A DNA stretch of 64,000 nt from Corynebacterium singulare (GTDB lineage: Bacteria > Actinomycetota > Actinomycetes > Mycobacteriales > Mycobacteriaceae), in the NCBI RefSeq assembly GCF_000833575.1, contig NZ_CP010827.1:1785993-1849992 (forward strand), given 5' to 3'. The notes under the pieces were generated by a model. That model was not told where the DNA came from. It was given only the letters and a program-made list of their open reading frames with translations, and did not search any database. The translations under genes were made by a program, and so were the position numbers. Below, piece by piece: positions 47,918 to 58,231 of the stretch. Numbering within the stretch: the first letter of the stretch is position 1; each line of letters opens with the position of its first letter.

Positions 47918-50302
47918 ATGAGCCAGCACTCCGAATTTCAGACAACGGTTCCCGGGCACGTCCGCGCCGCCGCCGGCGTGACGCCGCCGACCGCTACCAA
48001 CCGTAAATTCTGGTCCGGCCTATCGTCCGCAGTGATGGAGCAGATTGCCGATAACTGGGAAGCTACCCGAAGCGCCTACGCCGCCGCCCGCCAGCAACAC
48101 TATTTCTCCGCTGAGTTTCTGCAGGGCCGTGCGCTGCTCAACAACCTGACAAACGTGGGCCTCGTTGATGAGGCCCGCGCCGCCTCGAAGGCAGCCGGCC
48201 ACGAGCTGGCTGATGTCCTCGAAGCTGAACACGACGCAGCCCTTGGCAACGGTGGTCTCGGCCGCTTGGCAGCCTGCTTCCTCGACTCCGCCGTCACCCA
48301 GGACTACCCGGTGACCGGCTACGGTCTGCTGTATCGCTACGGCCTGTTCCGTCAGTCCTTCGAGAATGGCTACCAGCGCGAAGAGCCGGACGCATGGATG
48401 GAGAATGGCTACGACTTCATCATCCGCCGCGCGTCCGAGCAGCGCCGCATCCACTTCGATGACATGGACGTGCGTGCAATTCCCTATGACATGCCGATTA
48501 CCGGCTACGGCACCGATAACGTCGGCACCCTGCGCCTGTGGAAGTCCGAGCCGATCAACGAGTTCGACTATGATGCTTTCAATTCGCAGCGCTTCACCGA
48601 GGCCATCGTTGAACGCGAGCGCGTGATGGACATTTGCCGCGTGCTCTACCCCAATGACACCACCTACGAGGGCAAGGTTCTGCGCGTTCGTCAGCAGTAC
48701 TTCTTCGTCTCCGCTTCGCTGCAGCAGATGATCGACAATTACATCGAGCACCACGGCGAGGACCTCACTGGATTTGCCAAATTCAACTGCATTCAGCTCA
48801 ATGACACCCACCCGGTTCTCGCTATCCCGGAGCTGCTGCGCCTGCTTCTTGATGAACACGGCATGGGCTGGGATGAGGCCTGGAAGGTCGTTACTGAGAC
48901 CTTCGCCTACACCAACCACACCGTTCTGGCAGAGGCTCTGGAGAGCTGGGAAGTATCCATCTTCCAGAAGCTCTTCTGGCGCATTTGGGAGCTCGTGGAG
49001 GAGATCGACCGCCGTTTCCGCCTCGACATGGCCGAGCGCGGCCTGGACCAGGGCCGCATTGATTACATGGCGCCCGTGTCGAACGGCCACGTTCACATGG
49101 CATGGATTGCCTGCTACGCGGCCTACTCCATCAACGGTGTTGCAGCCCTGCACACCGAAATCATTAAGGCCGACACGCTTTCCGAGTGGCACGAACTGTG
49201 GCCCGAAAAGTTCAACAATAAGACCAACGGTGTTACCCCTCGCCGCTGGCTGCGCATGTGCAACCCGCGTCTGGCGAACCTGCTCACTGAGCAGGCAGGC
49301 TCCGATGCCTGGGTCACTGACCTCACAGAGCTGGCTAAGCTCGCCCCGCTAGCAGAGGATGAAAAGGTTCTGCGCCAGCTCATCAACGTCAAGCGCGCGA
49401 ACAAGCAGGACTTCGCCGCCTGGATTGAATACCACCAAGGTTCCACCGTGGATCCGGATTCCATTTTCGATGTTCAGATTAAGCGCCTCCACGAGTACAA
49501 GCGCCAGCTCATGAACGCCCTGTACATCCTGGACCTCTACTTCCGCATCAAGATCGATGGCGAGACCGTGCCGAAGCGCACCTTCATTTTTGGCGCCAAG
49601 GCAGCTCCGGGTTATGTACGCGCAAAAGCCATCATTAAGCTCATCAACACCATCGGTGATCTGGTCAACAATGACCCGGCGACCAAGGACATCCTCAACG
49701 TTGTCTTCGTGGAGAACTACAATGTCTCCCCTGCCGAGCACATTATCCCGGCTGCCGATGTCTCCGAGCAGATTTCCGTGGCCGGTAAGGAAGCATCCGG
49801 CACCTCCAACATGAAGTTCATGATGAACGGTGCACTGACGCTGGGCACCATGGACGGCGCCAACGTGGAGATCGTCGAAGCCGTGGGCGAAGAAAACGCC
49901 TACATTTTCGGTGCCCGCAACGAGGACATCCCGCAGCTGCGCGCCGAGTACAACCCTGGCGAGCTCTACAACTCAGTACCGGGCCTGTCGCGCGTGTTGG
50001 ATGCGCTTATCGACGGCACCCTGGGCCCCGAGAACAACGGCATGTTCGGTGACCTTCGCTCCTCGCTCCTCGATGGCTTCGGTGAGCATGCCCAGGACAC
50101 GTACTACGTCCTCGGTGACTTCGCCGACTACCGCGAGACCCGTGACCGTATGGCCGCAGACTACGACGCGGACGAGATGGCGTGGGCCAAGAAGGCCTGG
50201 CTGAACATCTGTTACTCCGGTCGTTTCTCCTCTGACCGCACCATCGCGGACTACGCCAACGAGGTATGGAAGCTGGCACCGACCCCTATCGCCAGCCTCT
50301 AG
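47918..50302 (+). CDS. glgP: Glycogen/maltodextrin phosphorylase
   Basis: Releases glucose 1-phosphate from alpha-1,4-glucan ends. The 794-residue protein has the N-terminal AEFLQGRALLNNLTNVGL and ALGNGGLGRLAACFLDS, active-site loops, VQIKRLHEYKRQLMNALYIL and the PLP-lysine signature EASGTSNMKFMMNGALTLGT. Start: ATG at 47918 with TAAGGA upstream; a TTG eight codons earlier is less likely. The N-terminus lacks the mammalian-type regulatory phosphorylation segment. A bidirectional terminator follows and pyk converges on it. Confidence 0.97.
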   Translation: MSQHSEFQTTVPGHVRAAAGVTPPTATNRKFWSGLSSAVMEQIADNWEATRSAYAAARQQHYFSAEFLQGRALLNNLTNVGLVDEARAASKAAGHELADVLEAEHDAALGNGGLGRLAACFLDSAVTQDYPVTGYGLLYRYGLFRQSFENGYQREEPDAWMENGYDFIIRRASEQRRIHFDDMDVRAIPYDMPITGYGTDNVGTLRLWKSEPINEFDYDAFNSQRFTEAIVERERVMDICRVLYPNDTTYEGKVLRVRQQYFFVSASLQQMIDNYIEHHGEDLTGFAKFNCIQLNDTHPVLAIPELLRLLLDEHGMGWDEAWKVVTETFAYTNHTVLAEALESWEVSIFQKLFWRIWELVEEIDRRFRLDMAERGLDQGRIDYMAPVSNGHVHMAWIACYAAYSINGVAALHTEIIKADTLSEWHELWPEKFNNKTNGVTPRRWLRMCNPRLANLLTEQAGSDAWVTDLTELAKLAPLAEDEKVLRQLINVKRANKQDFAAWIEYHQGSTVDPDSIFDVQIKRLHEYKRQLMNALYILDLYFRIKIDGETVPKRTFIFGAKAAPGYVRAKAIIKLINTIGDLVNNDPATKDILNVVFVENYNVSPAEHIIPAADVSEQISVAGKEASGTSNMKFMMNGALTLGTMDGANVEIVEAVGEENAYIFGARNEDIPQLRAEYNPGELYNSVPGLSRVLDALIDGTLGPENNGMFGDLRSSLLDGFGEHAQDTYYVLGDFADYRETRDRMAADYDADEMAWAKKAWLNICYSGRFSSDRTIADYANEVWKLAPTPIASL

Positions 50303-50380
50303 TTCTGCACCACCACCCGGAACATCAAGGATGCTACAAACACAGCAATCCCACTGATGGCTCCCGGGTGGACATATAAA

Positions 50381-50427
50381 AGCACCACCGTCGTCCCAGT
50401 TCTAGGGCGCGACGGTGGTGCTTTTCT
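50381..50427. terminator. Bidirectional terminator between glgP and pyk
   Basis: A perfect 13-bp stem AGCACCACCGTCG / CGACGGTGGTGCT with a 16-nt loop is followed by TTTTCTCT on the plus strand, and by TTTTATATG on the minus strand. It serves both converging genes. Confidence 0.92.
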
Positions 50428-50448
50428 CTGCTGCGTAAGAAAGTGTGC

Positions 50449-51873
50449 TTACTGCTCGCGGAGAGTCTGACCCAGCTGGTGAACCTGGATCATGTTGGTA
50501 TTGCCGGAGATTCCCGGAGGAGTACCAGCGATGACGACGATCATGTCGCCTTCCTTGTACTTGTCCATCCCCAGCAGTGACTGATCGATGGCTTCCATCA
50601 TGTCATCGGTAGACTTCACCTCGGAGCTCAAGAAGGTCTCTGCGCCCCAAGTCAGGGCCAGCTGCGAACGTACCGCCGGGTGCGGGGTAAACGCCAGCAG
50701 CGGCAGCGGGGAGTGCAGACGAGCCACGCGCTTCGCGGTGTCACCGGAGGTGGTGAAGGCCACGATTGCCTTAGCGTTAAGACGCTCAGCAATGTCGCGT
50801 GCGGAGTAAGACACCACACCGCGCTTGGTACGTGGCACGTGGGTCAGCGGCGGAACCTTGCCGCCTTCCTCAGCGTTCGTGACGATCTTGGACATGGTGC
50901 GCACGACGTTCTGTGGGTCGATACCCACGGAGGTCTCACCGGAGAGCATGACGGCGTCAGCGCCATCGAGCACGGCGTTAGCAACGTCGGACGCCTCCGC
51001 ACGAGTCGGACGCAGGTTGGAGATCATGGAGTCCAACATCTGGGTGGCCACGATGACCGGCTTGGCGTTCTCACGCGCAATCTGGATAGCGCGCTTCTGG
51101 AAGAGCGGAACCTGCTCCAGCGGCACCTCAACACCAAGGTCACCGCGAGCAATCATAATGGCGTCGAATGCCAGCACGATGGATTCGAGGGCGTCGACGG
51201 CCTCGGGCTTTTCCAACTTGGCAATGACCGGAACGCGGCGGCCTTCCTCATCCATAATCTCGTGAACCTTGTCCACGTCTGCTGGGGAGCGGACGAAGGA
51301 CAGAGCAATCATGTCCACACCAAGGTTCAGCGCGAAACGAAGGTCCGCGATGTCCTTTTCCGACAGAGCCGGCACGGAAATATCCATGCCTGGCAGGGAA
51401 ACGCCCTTGTTGTTAGACACGGGACCACCTTCGGTGACCTCGCAGACTACGTCGTTGCCGTCTACTTCCCGGCATACGACGGCAACCTTGCCGTCATCAA
51501 TCAGCAAGCGGTCTCCCGGCTTCGCATCCTGTGCCAGGTTCTTATACGTCGTGGATACGCGGTCGTGAGTTCCCTCAACATCCTCCACGGTGATGCGGAC
51601 AGTTTCACCTTCCGCCCACATTTCCTCGCCATTAATAAATCGACCCAGACGGATCTTGGGGCCCTGGAGGTCAGCGAGGACGCCAACAGCTTTGCCACTT
51701 TCATCAGTGGCCTCGCGGACCCAGCGGTAATTTGCTTCGTGGTCTGCATGCTCGCCGTGGGACATGTTAAGGCGCGCGACGTTCATGCCCGCATTCACCA
51801 AGCCAAGGATTCCCTCCTTGCTTGCCACGGCGGGACCCAACGTACAAACGATTTTGGTTCTTCTATCCAACAT
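50449..51873 (-). CDS. pyk: Pyruvate kinase
   Basis: Converts phosphoenolpyruvate and ADP to pyruvate and ATP. The 474-residue protein starts MLDRRTKIVCTLGPAVAS and contains MNVARLNMSHGEHADH, LQGPKIRLGRF, the catalytic region VIAKLEKPEAVDALES with IMIARGDLGVEVPLEQVP, and VIVATQMLDSMISN. The C-terminal domain (about 350-474) may bind effectors. Start: ATG at 51873 with AAGG nearby; the longer frame to 51891 adds six residues without support. Confidence 0.97.
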   Translation of the reverse strand: MLDRRTKIVCTLGPAVASKEGILGLVNAGMNVARLNMSHGEHADHEANYRWVREATDESGKAVGVLADLQGPKIRLGRFINGEEMWAEGETVRITVEDVEGTHDRVSTTYKNLAQDAKPGDRLLIDDGKVAVVCREVDGNDVVCEVTEGGPVSNNKGVSLPGMDISVPALSEKDIADLRFALNLGVDMIALSFVRSPADVDKVHEIMDEEGRRVPVIAKLEKPEAVDALESIVLAFDAIMIARGDLGVEVPLEQVPLFQKRAIQIARENAKPVIVATQMLDSMISNLRPTRAEASDVANAVLDGADAVMLSGETSVGIDPQNVVRTMSKIVTNAEEGGKVPPLTHVPRTKRGVVSYSARDIAERLNAKAIVAFTTSGDTAKRVARLHSPLPLLAFTPHPAVRSQLALTWGAETFLSSEVKSTDDMMEAIDQSLLGMDKYKEGDMIVVIAGTPPGISGNTNMIQVHQLGQTLREQ

Positions 51874-51943
51874 GGAGTGCCTTATTCGCATCGGGGATTA
51901 TCTAACGATTCCCAAACTACCCCCGTTGGTGTGTCTCGGCCAC

Positions 51944-51960
51944 TGTGAACGCTGCTCACA
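51944..51960. promoter_or_regulatory. CRP/GlxR-like palindrome with 7-nt spacer upstream of pyk
   Basis: TGTGA (51944-51948) and TCACA (51956-51960) lie about 70-90 bp before the pyk start. Both half-sites match the CRP/GlxR consensus exactly but the spacer is 7 nt instead of 6, so binding is doubtful. The remainder of the 273-bp region between pyk and lgt shows no gene. Confidence 0.3.
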
Positions 51961-52146
51961 TCCCACGCCACCCAGAGTCCCTTCTTCACGGCGAAACCCA
52001 TATTTCGCCAGTACCCGCAGTCTCATACGGACGTGACCGGGCACAATCGGACTTATGGAGCACTGTGTGGAGCCGCCCCACCTCCCGTGCCGTCGCCACC
52101 AGAAAAGTTCTGTGATCCCTACTACTGCACCACCGCTTCCGCGGAC

Positions 52147-53067
52147 CTAGATGGCCGGGTACGCGGCGGAACCATGACTCCCGCCGGGCGTATCATCGCC
52201 CTGAGCGTGAGTTGGATCAACCTCATCAGGAGTCTCCTGTCCTCGGGGCAATCGGAAAAACACGATGAGAGCGATAATGAAACAGACAACGGACACAATG
52301 ATGTTGATGCGCAGGCCAAAGACGTGCGTGGCCTCATCCGCACGCATATTCTCCACAATAAAGCGGCCCGCCGTGTAACCGGCAACGTAGAGCGCGAACA
52401 CGCGACCATGCCCCAACTTCCAAGCTTTGTGAGCCCAGAGCAGGAAGATACAGATAATGACGTTCCACACAAGCTCGTAGAGGAAAGTCGGGTGCACTGA
52501 AGTCATAACCTCGCCGGTGGACCGGCCGCTGATCGGCGCGTACTCGCCGTTTTCATTGACGCGATAGTAGATATCGAGCGCCCACGGCACGCTTGTCTCG
52601 CGGCCGTAGAGCTCTTGGTTGAACCAGTTGCCCAAGCGCCCAATGGCTTGGGCCAAGATGAGGCCGGGAGCGACGGCATCCGCGAAGGGACCCAGCGGAA
52701 TGCGCTTAATCTTGAACATGCCCCACAACGCCACTGCGCCCAGCGCCACGGCTCCCCAAATACCCAGGCCACCGTTGGTGATCTTCAGAGCGTCGATGGG
52801 GTCACACGTAGAGCAGAAGTACTTATCATAATCCGTCATTACGTGGTAGAGGCGTCCGCCGATAATACCAGCAGGAATGACCACTATGGCAGCGTCCCAG
52901 ACCACGTCCGGGTTGCCACCACGCGCGGTATAGCGGCGCAGCGTCATCCACATGGCCACGAGAATGCCGAGGATGATGCACATGGCGTAAGCGCGAATAG
53001 GGATCGGGCCGAGGTGCCACACGCCCTGCGGCGGGGACGGAATGTTGGCGAGGTTGTAAATTTGCAC
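52147..53067 (-). CDS. lgt: Prolipoprotein diacylglyceryl transferase
   Basis: Transfers diacylglycerol from phosphatidylglycerol to the lipobox Cys of prolipoproteins. A polytopic protein of 306 residues with the signature [20 protein letters not shown] (catalytic Arg/Asn/Glu region) near residue 140, [15 protein letters not shown] near 70, and [20 protein letters not shown] near the end of the core. Its C-terminal 25 residues are polar, rich in Asp, Gly, His and Thr. The GTG start lacks a clear ribosome-binding site. It follows the trpC-like gene, as in mycobacteria after trpA. Confidence 0.96.
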   Translation of the reverse strand: MQIYNLANIPSPPQGVWHLGPIPIRAYAMCIILGILVAMWMTLRRYTARGGNPDVVWDAAIVVIPAGIIGGRLYHVMTDYDKYFCSTCDPIDALKITNGGLGIWGAVALGAVALWGMFKIKRIPLGPFADAVAPGLILAQAIGRLGNWFNQELYGRETSVPWALDIYYRVNENGEYAPISGRSTGEVMTSVHPTFLYELVWNVIICIFLLWAHKAWKLGHGRVFALYVAGYTAGRFIVENMRADEATHVFGLRINIIVSVVCFIIALIVFFRLPRGQETPDEVDPTHAQGDDTPGGSHGSAAYPAI

Positions 53068-53153
53068 GGGAGATAGTGTGCCTGAAAAGTGCTGTCTCTA
53101 CAACGCTTCAGCGGCACGGGGGTTTCCTACCGCGCTCGATACTGCGTCTGTGA

Positions 53154-53981
53154 CTAGCTTTTTCGGGAGGGACAAGCCGGGTGTTGCCCGGCCGCCACCA
53201 GCGAGCGCGCCAAGGCCATGGGATCCTGAGCCGCCATGATGGACTCGCCGACCAAGATAGCGTCTGCGCCGTGGGAGGCATAAGACAAAACATTGCGGGG
53301 TCCGTTGACGCCGCCGACGGCAATGCGGGTAATGGACTCCGGAAGACCGGGCGAGATAGTAGAAAAGGCCTCCCGATTAATAGCATCGGAGGCCAAAGAC
53401 CACGCATTGATCGCCACGACAGAGCCACCAGCTTTGATGACACGATCCACTTCGGCGCTCGTGCGTACCTCAAGAATGGCGGTCATCCCTAAGGACTCAA
53501 CGCGGTCCAGAAGAGACTCAAGACGGGCTTGCTCGAGAAGCTCCACCTGCAACGGGATCGCATCGGCGCCGTAGCAGCGTGCCTCGTGAATTTGATACGG
53601 ATCCACAATGATGTCGCGGCACACCATGGGGACGTCCACGGCATCGCGGGCCACGCGCATATCTTCAAGCGAACCGTGAAAGCGGCGCCGATCCGTCTGG
53701 CAGGCCATGACGTGGACCCCCGCCGCTTCAAGGTCATGAGCTAGCGTCGCAACCGACTGTGGGCTTTCGAGGTTCGCGATCTCACCGGCATAAGGCACGG
53801 CACGTTTGATTTCGGTGATGATTGAGCACCCTGGGCGCAGCAGGGCCCGGGCTGCATCGCGCGGGGCATCCATATCACGGGAGCGCGCTTTGACTTCCTT
53901 GAAGGGGACGCGGGCCTCGCGCGCGGAGACGTCGGCAAGCACGCCGGCGATGAGGTGATCGACAGCGATCGGGGTAGGCAT
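53154..53981 (-). CDS. TrpC-like protein with altered active site (orphan paralogue of indole-3-glycerol-phosphate synthase)
   Basis: The fold is clearly TrpC: SIITEIKRAVPYAGEI, FHGSLEDMRVARDAV, DIIVDPYQIHEARCYGADAI, MTAILEVRTSAEVDRVI and DAILVGESIMAAQDP. Compared with E. coli TrpC and the S. solfataricus enzyme, the catalytic Lys of LCKDF is Arg (VCRDI), the Glu-Ser of ISESGI are Val-Gly (IAVGGV), INNRDL is INAWSL, and SPSKG is VPYAG. Conserved are the Glu and Lys of EIK and the Glu of LEV. It stands in the his cluster without other trp genes, so normal TrpC activity is doubtful. ATG at 53981 with GGAGGGAGG upstream; GTG at 53987 possible. 275 residues. Confidence 0.85.
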   Translation of the reverse strand: MPTPIAVDHLIAGVLADVSAREARVPFKEVKARSRDMDAPRDAARALLRPGCSIITEIKRAVPYAGEIANLESPQSVATLAHDLEAAGVHVMACQTDRRRFHGSLEDMRVARDAVDVPMVCRDIIVDPYQIHEARCYGADAIPLQVELLEQARLESLLDRVESLGMTAILEVRTSAEVDRVIKAGGSVVAINAWSLASDAINREAFSTISPGLPESITRIAVGGVNGPRNVLSYASHGADAILVGESIMAAQDPMALARSLVAAGQHPACPSRKS

Positions 53982-54088
53982 CAGCACCTCCCTCCGTGAG
54001 GAGACTCAAAGACGAACCGGGGCGATTGAGATCACACTTAGGCTAGCGCGCCCACGCCCCTAACCGGAAATCCGGTACACCCGACCTT

Positions 54089-54721
54089 TCATTCACGCGG
54101 CGTGGAATCTGTGGGATCAATATCTGCGTCGAGAGCATCCCACATCACACGGCCCGAATCCTGGGATGTCTCCAAATCGTCCTGGAGACGCTCCTGGCGC
54201 ACAGCTGGAGTCTCATACTTCGACGTGCGCGGCTTGTCTGCGCCGGGATTGCTGGCCACCATAACCGCGCCAAACAGCGCCAAGGCTGCGCCGACGAGCG
54301 CCAGAACTGGGCCTGCCGACGCCGCGTCCGCGGCAAGGACCACAGCCCAGTCAGAAATGCTCGTGGCTCCCACCGAGGTATCGTTCGTGCCGCCCTGCAA
54401 CAGTTCCTGGGCGCGTTCAACTTCAGGCCCCGCAGTCAGCAACGCGATAGGGCGCCACGCCGCGCCAGCTGCCGCCACTGCACTCAGAATGGCGACGATG
54501 CGTCGAGCGGTACGGCGGAGCGCCAGAGCAGCCACACTGCCAGCAAGAATGACCACAGTCAACGCTATGAGCTCGAGTGACCACAGCGAACCGGACAGCT
54601 CCATGACGCTCGAGCCAGCCTTATCATCTTCCACAGCGGCTTTAACCCAGGTCATGCGCGAGGACAACCACAGCGCAATGGTTCCCACGAACATAAGAAC
54701 CGGTCCGATGCGTCTAGCCAT
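54089..54721 (-). CDS. TIGR02234-type Trp-region membrane protein
   Basis: A 210-residue protein with four hydrophobic helices (about residues 5-20, 48-68, 75-92, 130-155), with SSRMTWVKA after the first and a charged cytoplasmic tail of about 50 residues. It matches the actinobacterial family found beside trp genes (Rv1610 type), of unknown function. The ATG overlaps hisI by 8 bp; the trpC-like gene follows after about 107 bp. Its constant position next to trpC-type genes suggests a link, but nothing in the sequence shows what. Confidence 0.82.
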   Translation of the reverse strand: MARRIGPVLMFVGTIALWLSSRMTWVKAAVEDDKAGSSVMELSGSLWSLELIALTVVILAGSVAALALRRTARRIVAILSAVAAAGAAWRPIALLTAGPEVERAQELLQGGTNDTSVGATSISDWAVVLAADAASAGPVLALVGAALALFGAVMVASNPGADKPRTSKYETPAVRQERLQDDLETSQDSGRVMWDALDADIDPTDSTPRE

Positions 54722-55154
54722 GAGTTATCTCCCCAGCCTTGGTTACAGTCATTGCCTCTTCGGTTGTTTCCTCCGCCTTAGCCAAGAGATTATGCGCATC
54801 GAAGCACGTGCGATCCCCCGTGTGGCAGGCACCGCCCTCTTGGCGCACGGTGAGCAAGATGGTGTCGCCGTCACAATCCAGGCGAGCGCCGAGCACCTCT
54901 TGGGTATGCCCGGACGTCAAGCCTTTGATCCAATACTCCTGGCGGGAACGCGAATAGTAGGTACCACGACGCGTAGCCAGCGTGTACGCCAACGCGTGGT
55001 CATCCATCCACGCCATCATGAGTACCTCGCCGCGCTCCGACTGCACAATAGCGGGAACAAGTCCGGCCTCGTTGCGCTTGAGCTGCTGGGCGATGTCTCC
55101 TGCCAGTTCATAGTCTTCAACAGTGCGACCTGTTGTGTTTCCCGCTGTGCTCAC
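54714..55154 (-). CDS. hisI: Phosphoribosyl-AMP cyclohydrolase
   Basis: Opens the purine ring of PR-AMP, the third step of histidine synthesis. The 146-residue protein has [40 protein letters not shown], the metal site [16 protein letters not shown] and the zinc cysteines [10 protein letters not shown]. The pyrophosphohydrolase HisE domain is absent and must be encoded elsewhere. GTG start overlapping hisF by 4 bp. Confidence 0.96.
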   Translation of the reverse strand: MSTAGNTTGRTVEDYELAGDIAQQLKRNEAGLVPAIVQSERGEVLMMAWMDDHALAYTLATRRGTYYSRSRQEYWIKGLTSGHTQEVLGARLDCDGDTILLTVRQEGGACHTGDRTCFDAHNLLAKAEETTEEAMTVTKAGEITHG

Positions 55155-55915
55155 AGGCGCACCTCATACCCCGAAGCCGCCAGCGCCTGCTTAACCTCAG
55201 CGATGTCGATCTCACCGAAGTGGAAGATACTCGCTGCTAGAACGGCATCCGCCCCAGCCTCAACAGCCGGCGGGAAGTGCTCGGCCTCACCGGCACCACC
55301 CGAGGCGATGATGGGGACGGATACCGCTGCACGAACCGCCTGGAGGAGCTCGATGTCGAAGCCCTCCTTGGTGCCATCACCATCCATAGAATTGAGCAAG
55401 ATTTCACCCACGCCCAGCTCCTCGCCGCGGCGAGCCCACTCCACCGCATCAAGACCAGCAGGCTTGGTGCCGCCATGCGTGGTGACTTCAAAACCGCTGG
55501 GATATTCAGGCGAACGGCGCGCATCGACAGAAAGCACAATGCACTGCGAGCCAAAAACATCAGCAAGTTCACGCAGCAGTTCAGGGCGAGCAAGTGCAGA
55601 CGAGTTCACAGAAACCTTGTCCGCGCCAGCGCGGAGGAGCTCGCGTACATCCTCAACCGACCGCACTCCTCCTCCCACCGTGAGCGGGATGAATACCTGA
55701 TCCGCAGTACGCCGCACGACATCAAGCATGGTGCCGCGACCATCCTTAGATGCGGATACGTCCAAAAAGGTCAACTCGTCTGCTCCCAGCTGGTCATAGC
55801 GGGCGGCAAGCTCCACTGGGTCACCGGCATCACGCAGGTTTTCAAAATTGACGCCCTTGACCACACGGCCATTGTCAACGTCTAGGCACGGGATCACGCG
55901 CACGGCAAGCGCCAT
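55151..55915 (-). CDS. hisF: Imidazole glycerol phosphate synthase cyclase subunit
   Basis: With HisH converts PRFAR and ammonia to imidazole glycerol phosphate and AICAR. The 254-residue barrel has [20 protein letters not shown] (catalytic Asp), [31 protein letters not shown], the second catalytic Asp in [16 protein letters not shown] and [13 protein letters not shown]. The ATG at 55915 has GAGGAGG upstream; the longer frame reaching 56071 would overlap impA and is not used. Confidence 0.97.
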   Translation of the reverse strand: MALAVRVIPCLDVDNGRVVKGVNFENLRDAGDPVELAARYDQLGADELTFLDVSASKDGRGTMLDVVRRTADQVFIPLTVGGGVRSVEDVRELLRAGADKVSVNSSALARPELLRELADVFGSQCIVLSVDARRSPEYPSGFEVTTHGGTKPAGLDAVEWARRGEELGVGEILLNSMDGDGTKEGFDIELLQAVRAAVSVPIIASGGAGEAEHFPPAVEAGADAVLAASIFHFGEIDIAEVKQALAASGYEVRL

Positions 55916-55974
55916 GGTGATTGTCCTCCTCAAGGGATGGGGGTTTGAAGGTAAACGGGATAATAGAAAGCGCT

Positions 55975-56778
55975 CTAGCGCTGGCCTCGCGGGTTGCGAG
56001 CAATGGCATCCAACATGGTGGCATGGACCTGTGGGGTGCCGCCCACAAAACCTTTCGAGGTCGCCGTCCACTCGTTGCCTTCGGGATCACTGACGCGTCC
56101 TCCAGCTGCCTTGATCATGAGCGCACCTGCAGCGTTATCCCACGGGTGCGGTGAGAAATTCACCGCGCCATCAAAGACTCCTTGCGCCACGAAAGCATTA
56201 TCTAGGCCCACCGAGCCGGTCATGCGCGGGCGCAAGCCAGTCTCACGAAGATCGTTGAACAGTGCCGTGGGCAGGTGCGACGAGCAGCCAATATGGCCAC
56301 GGGCTTCATCAAAGCCGAGAGCGCCTTCTCCGCCACCAAACCCGGTGGAGGGACCACCGCTGGTGCGCAGCGGCATTCCTTCTGCGGCCACGACGCGGCG
56401 GCCCAAGAGCGGGAAGTCCGCCACCGCAACAACCGGCTTCGCCTCATGAAGGAGAGTGACCAAGATTCCGCAGCATGGATTACCCGCGGAGTAGTTAGCG
56501 GTGCCATCGACTGGGTCAACGACCCACACGGTGTCCTCGAGGCTGCCACCGGACTCCTCGCCAAAGACAGGTATGCCGGTAAGTTGGCTCAGCGTCACCC
56601 GCAGCTGCTGCTCAATCTGCAGGTCGACTTCGGTGGCAAAGTCACCCTCCCCCTTAAAACGGGCAGGGGCCGCTCCCAAACCAGCGCGGAAGAGGTCATC
56701 GACCTGGTCCACGGCAGCTTCCGCAAAAGCAACAAGTTCGCGAGGATCTGAGGCAGAAAGTCTTGACATGGCTGCCAT
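55975..56778 (-). CDS. impA: Inositol monophosphatase-family phosphatase (possible histidinol-phosphatase)
   Basis: A 267-residue Mg-dependent phosphatase. Motifs: [21 protein letters not shown] (metal Glu), [17 protein letters not shown] (metal Asp pair) and the C-terminal [17 protein letters not shown]. In the actinobacterial his cluster this gene is called impA; family members can act on inositol phosphate or histidinol phosphate (HisN), and the substrate is open. ATG at 56778 with GAGGAGG 10 nt upstream; ATG at 56769 is an alternative. Begins 4 bp after hisA. Confidence 0.92.
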   Translation of the reverse strand: MAAMSRLSASDPRELVAFAEAAVDQVDDLFRAGLGAAPARFKGEGDFATEVDLQIEQQLRVTLSQLTGIPVFGEESGGSLEDTVWVVDPVDGTANYSAGNPCCGILVTLLHEAKPVVAVADFPLLGRRVVAAEGMPLRTSGGPSTGFGGGEGALGFDEARGHIGCSSHLPTALFNDLRETGLRPRMTGSVGLDNAFVAQGVFDGAVNFSPHPWDNAAGALMIKAAGGRVSDPEGNEWTATSKGFVGGTPQVHATMLDAIARNPRGQR

Positions 56779-56782
56779 ACGC

Positions 56783-57565
56783 TTAGGCCTCCTCAATAGG
56801 ATCGATGTACTCCTCAGCCGGCAGCGGAGTGACCTCTGCAACGGCGGCAAGTGCTTCTTCCAACGTGAAGCGCTCTTCATACAGCGCCTTGCCGATGATG
56901 GCAGAATCGATGCCTTCATTCTCGTAGAGTGCCAGCTCGCGCAGATCATCCAGACTCGAAATACCGCCCGAGGCAGTCACTGCAGCATCGGTGGCTGCAG
57001 CCACGTCGCGCAGGAGCTCGATGTTCGGGCCCTGCAGCGTACCGTCCTTGGACACGTCGGTGACTACGAAACGAGTGCATCCAGCGGAATCGAGGCGCTC
57101 GAGAACCTCCCAGAGGTCCCCACCATCGGAGACCCAGCCATGGCCACGGGTGCGCCATTCACCGTCAACGAGCCGTACGGCCAAGTCCACCGCGATACGA
57201 TCTCCGTGTTCAGCCAGCACCTTAGCTATCCACTCAGGCTGTTCCAGGGCTGCAGTGCCAATGTTGACTCGACGTGCCCCTGTGGCCAGTGCTCGGGCGA
57301 GGGACTCATCATCCCTGATTCCACCGGTGAGCTCCACCTCAAGGTCCACACTCGTGGTGATCTCTGCCAGTAATTCGTGGTTGGAACCGCGGCCAAAGGC
57401 AGCGTCCAAGTCCACTGCATGCAGCCACTGCGCGCCTTGGGCTTGCCACTTGAGGGCGGCCTCGCACGGGGATCCGTAGGACTTTTCGGTTCCGGCTTCG
57501 CCTTGATCTAGGCGCACGGCCTGGCCATCAACAACGTCAACCGCGGGCAACAGTGTAAAGCTCAT
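56783..57565 (-). CDS. hisA: Phosphoribosylformimino-AICAR-phosphate isomerase
   Basis: Catalyses the Amadori isomerisation of ProFAR. The 260-residue barrel starts [17 protein letters not shown] (catalytic Asp), has [29 protein letters not shown], the second catalytic Asp in [19 protein letters not shown] and [16 protein letters not shown]. In some actinobacteria this enzyme (PriA) also does the TrpF step; dual activity cannot be read off here. Confidence 0.95.
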   Translation of the reverse strand: MSFTLLPAVDVVDGQAVRLDQGEAGTEKSYGSPCEAALKWQAQGAQWLHAVDLDAAFGRGSNHELLAEITTSVDLEVELTGGIRDDESLARALATGARRVNIGTAALEQPEWIAKVLAEHGDRIAVDLAVRLVDGEWRTRGHGWVSDGGDLWEVLERLDSAGCTRFVVTDVSKDGTLQGPNIELLRDVAAATDAAVTASGGISSLDDLRELALYENEGIDSAIIGKALYEERFTLEEALAAVAEVTPLPAEEYIDPIEEA

Positions 57566-57595
57566 GGTGGGTAGTCTACCTTCCGGACGAGCTCT

Positions 57596-58231
57596 TTAAA
57601 GCGTTCCGATCCAGTTCTTTAACAGCTGCGAGCCCGCATCCCCAGACTTCTCCGGATGGAACTGCGTAGCCCACAGCGCACCATTGTCCACCGCGGCCAC
57701 AAAGCGGTCCCCGCCGTACTCTGACCACGCAACTTTTGGTGGCTCGGTGATTTCGGTCTGCAGCTCCCAGCTACGGGCAGCGTAGGAATGGACGAAGTAG
57801 AAGCGATCCTCCGGGCCGATACCGTCGAACATATCGCTGCCCTGAGGGATTTCCACTGTGTTCCATCCCATGTGAGGCAAGACGTCAGCATCCAGCTTGC
57901 TCACATCGCCCGGCCATTCCCCGCAGCCCTCTGTGTGAATGCCATGTTCGGTGCCGGATTCAAAGAGCACCTGCATACCCACACAGATGCCAAGAACCGG
58001 ACGTCCACCGGCAAGTCGCTGACCGATGATGCGCGGGCCCTGGGCGTCACGCAGCCCCTTCATGCAGGCGGCGAAGGCGCCCACACCGGGCACGAGCAAA
58101 CCATCCGCCTCAACCGCACGCTTGGGGTCTGCTGTGACGGTGACCTCTGCACCGACGCGCTCAAGCGCGCGGACGGCAGAGCGCAGATTACCCGCCCCAT
58201 AATCCAGGACGGCGACGTTCCGGGAACTCAT
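57596..58231 (-). CDS. hisH: Imidazole glycerol phosphate synthase glutaminase subunit
   Basis: Class I glutamine amidotransferase supplying ammonia to HisF. The 211-residue protein has [32 protein letters not shown], the nucleophile in [14 protein letters not shown], and the His-Glu pair in [17 protein letters not shown] at 58231 overlaps the MFS gene stop (ATGA). Confidence 0.97.
   Translation of the reverse strand: MSSRNVAVLDYGAGNLRSAVRALERVGAEVTVTADPKRAVEADGLLVPGVGAFAACMKGLRDAQGPRIIGQRLAGGRPVLGICVGMQVLFESGTEHGIHTEGCGEWPGDVSKLDADVLPHMGWNTVEIPQGSDMFDGIGPEDRFYFVHSYAARSWELQTEITEPPKVAWSEYGGDRFVAAVDNGALWATQFHPEKSGDAGSQLLKNWIGTL

Noticed and set aside
48020..52500. Long open frames opposite glgP (48020-49192), pyk (50680-51948) and lgt (52033-52500)
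   Set aside because: All are shadows of strongly supported genes and lack start signals or family motifs.
54102..55700. 532-codon open frame opposite the TIGR02234, hisI and hisF genes
   Set aside because: Spans three well-defined genes on the other strand; Ser/Thr/Ala-rich shadow.
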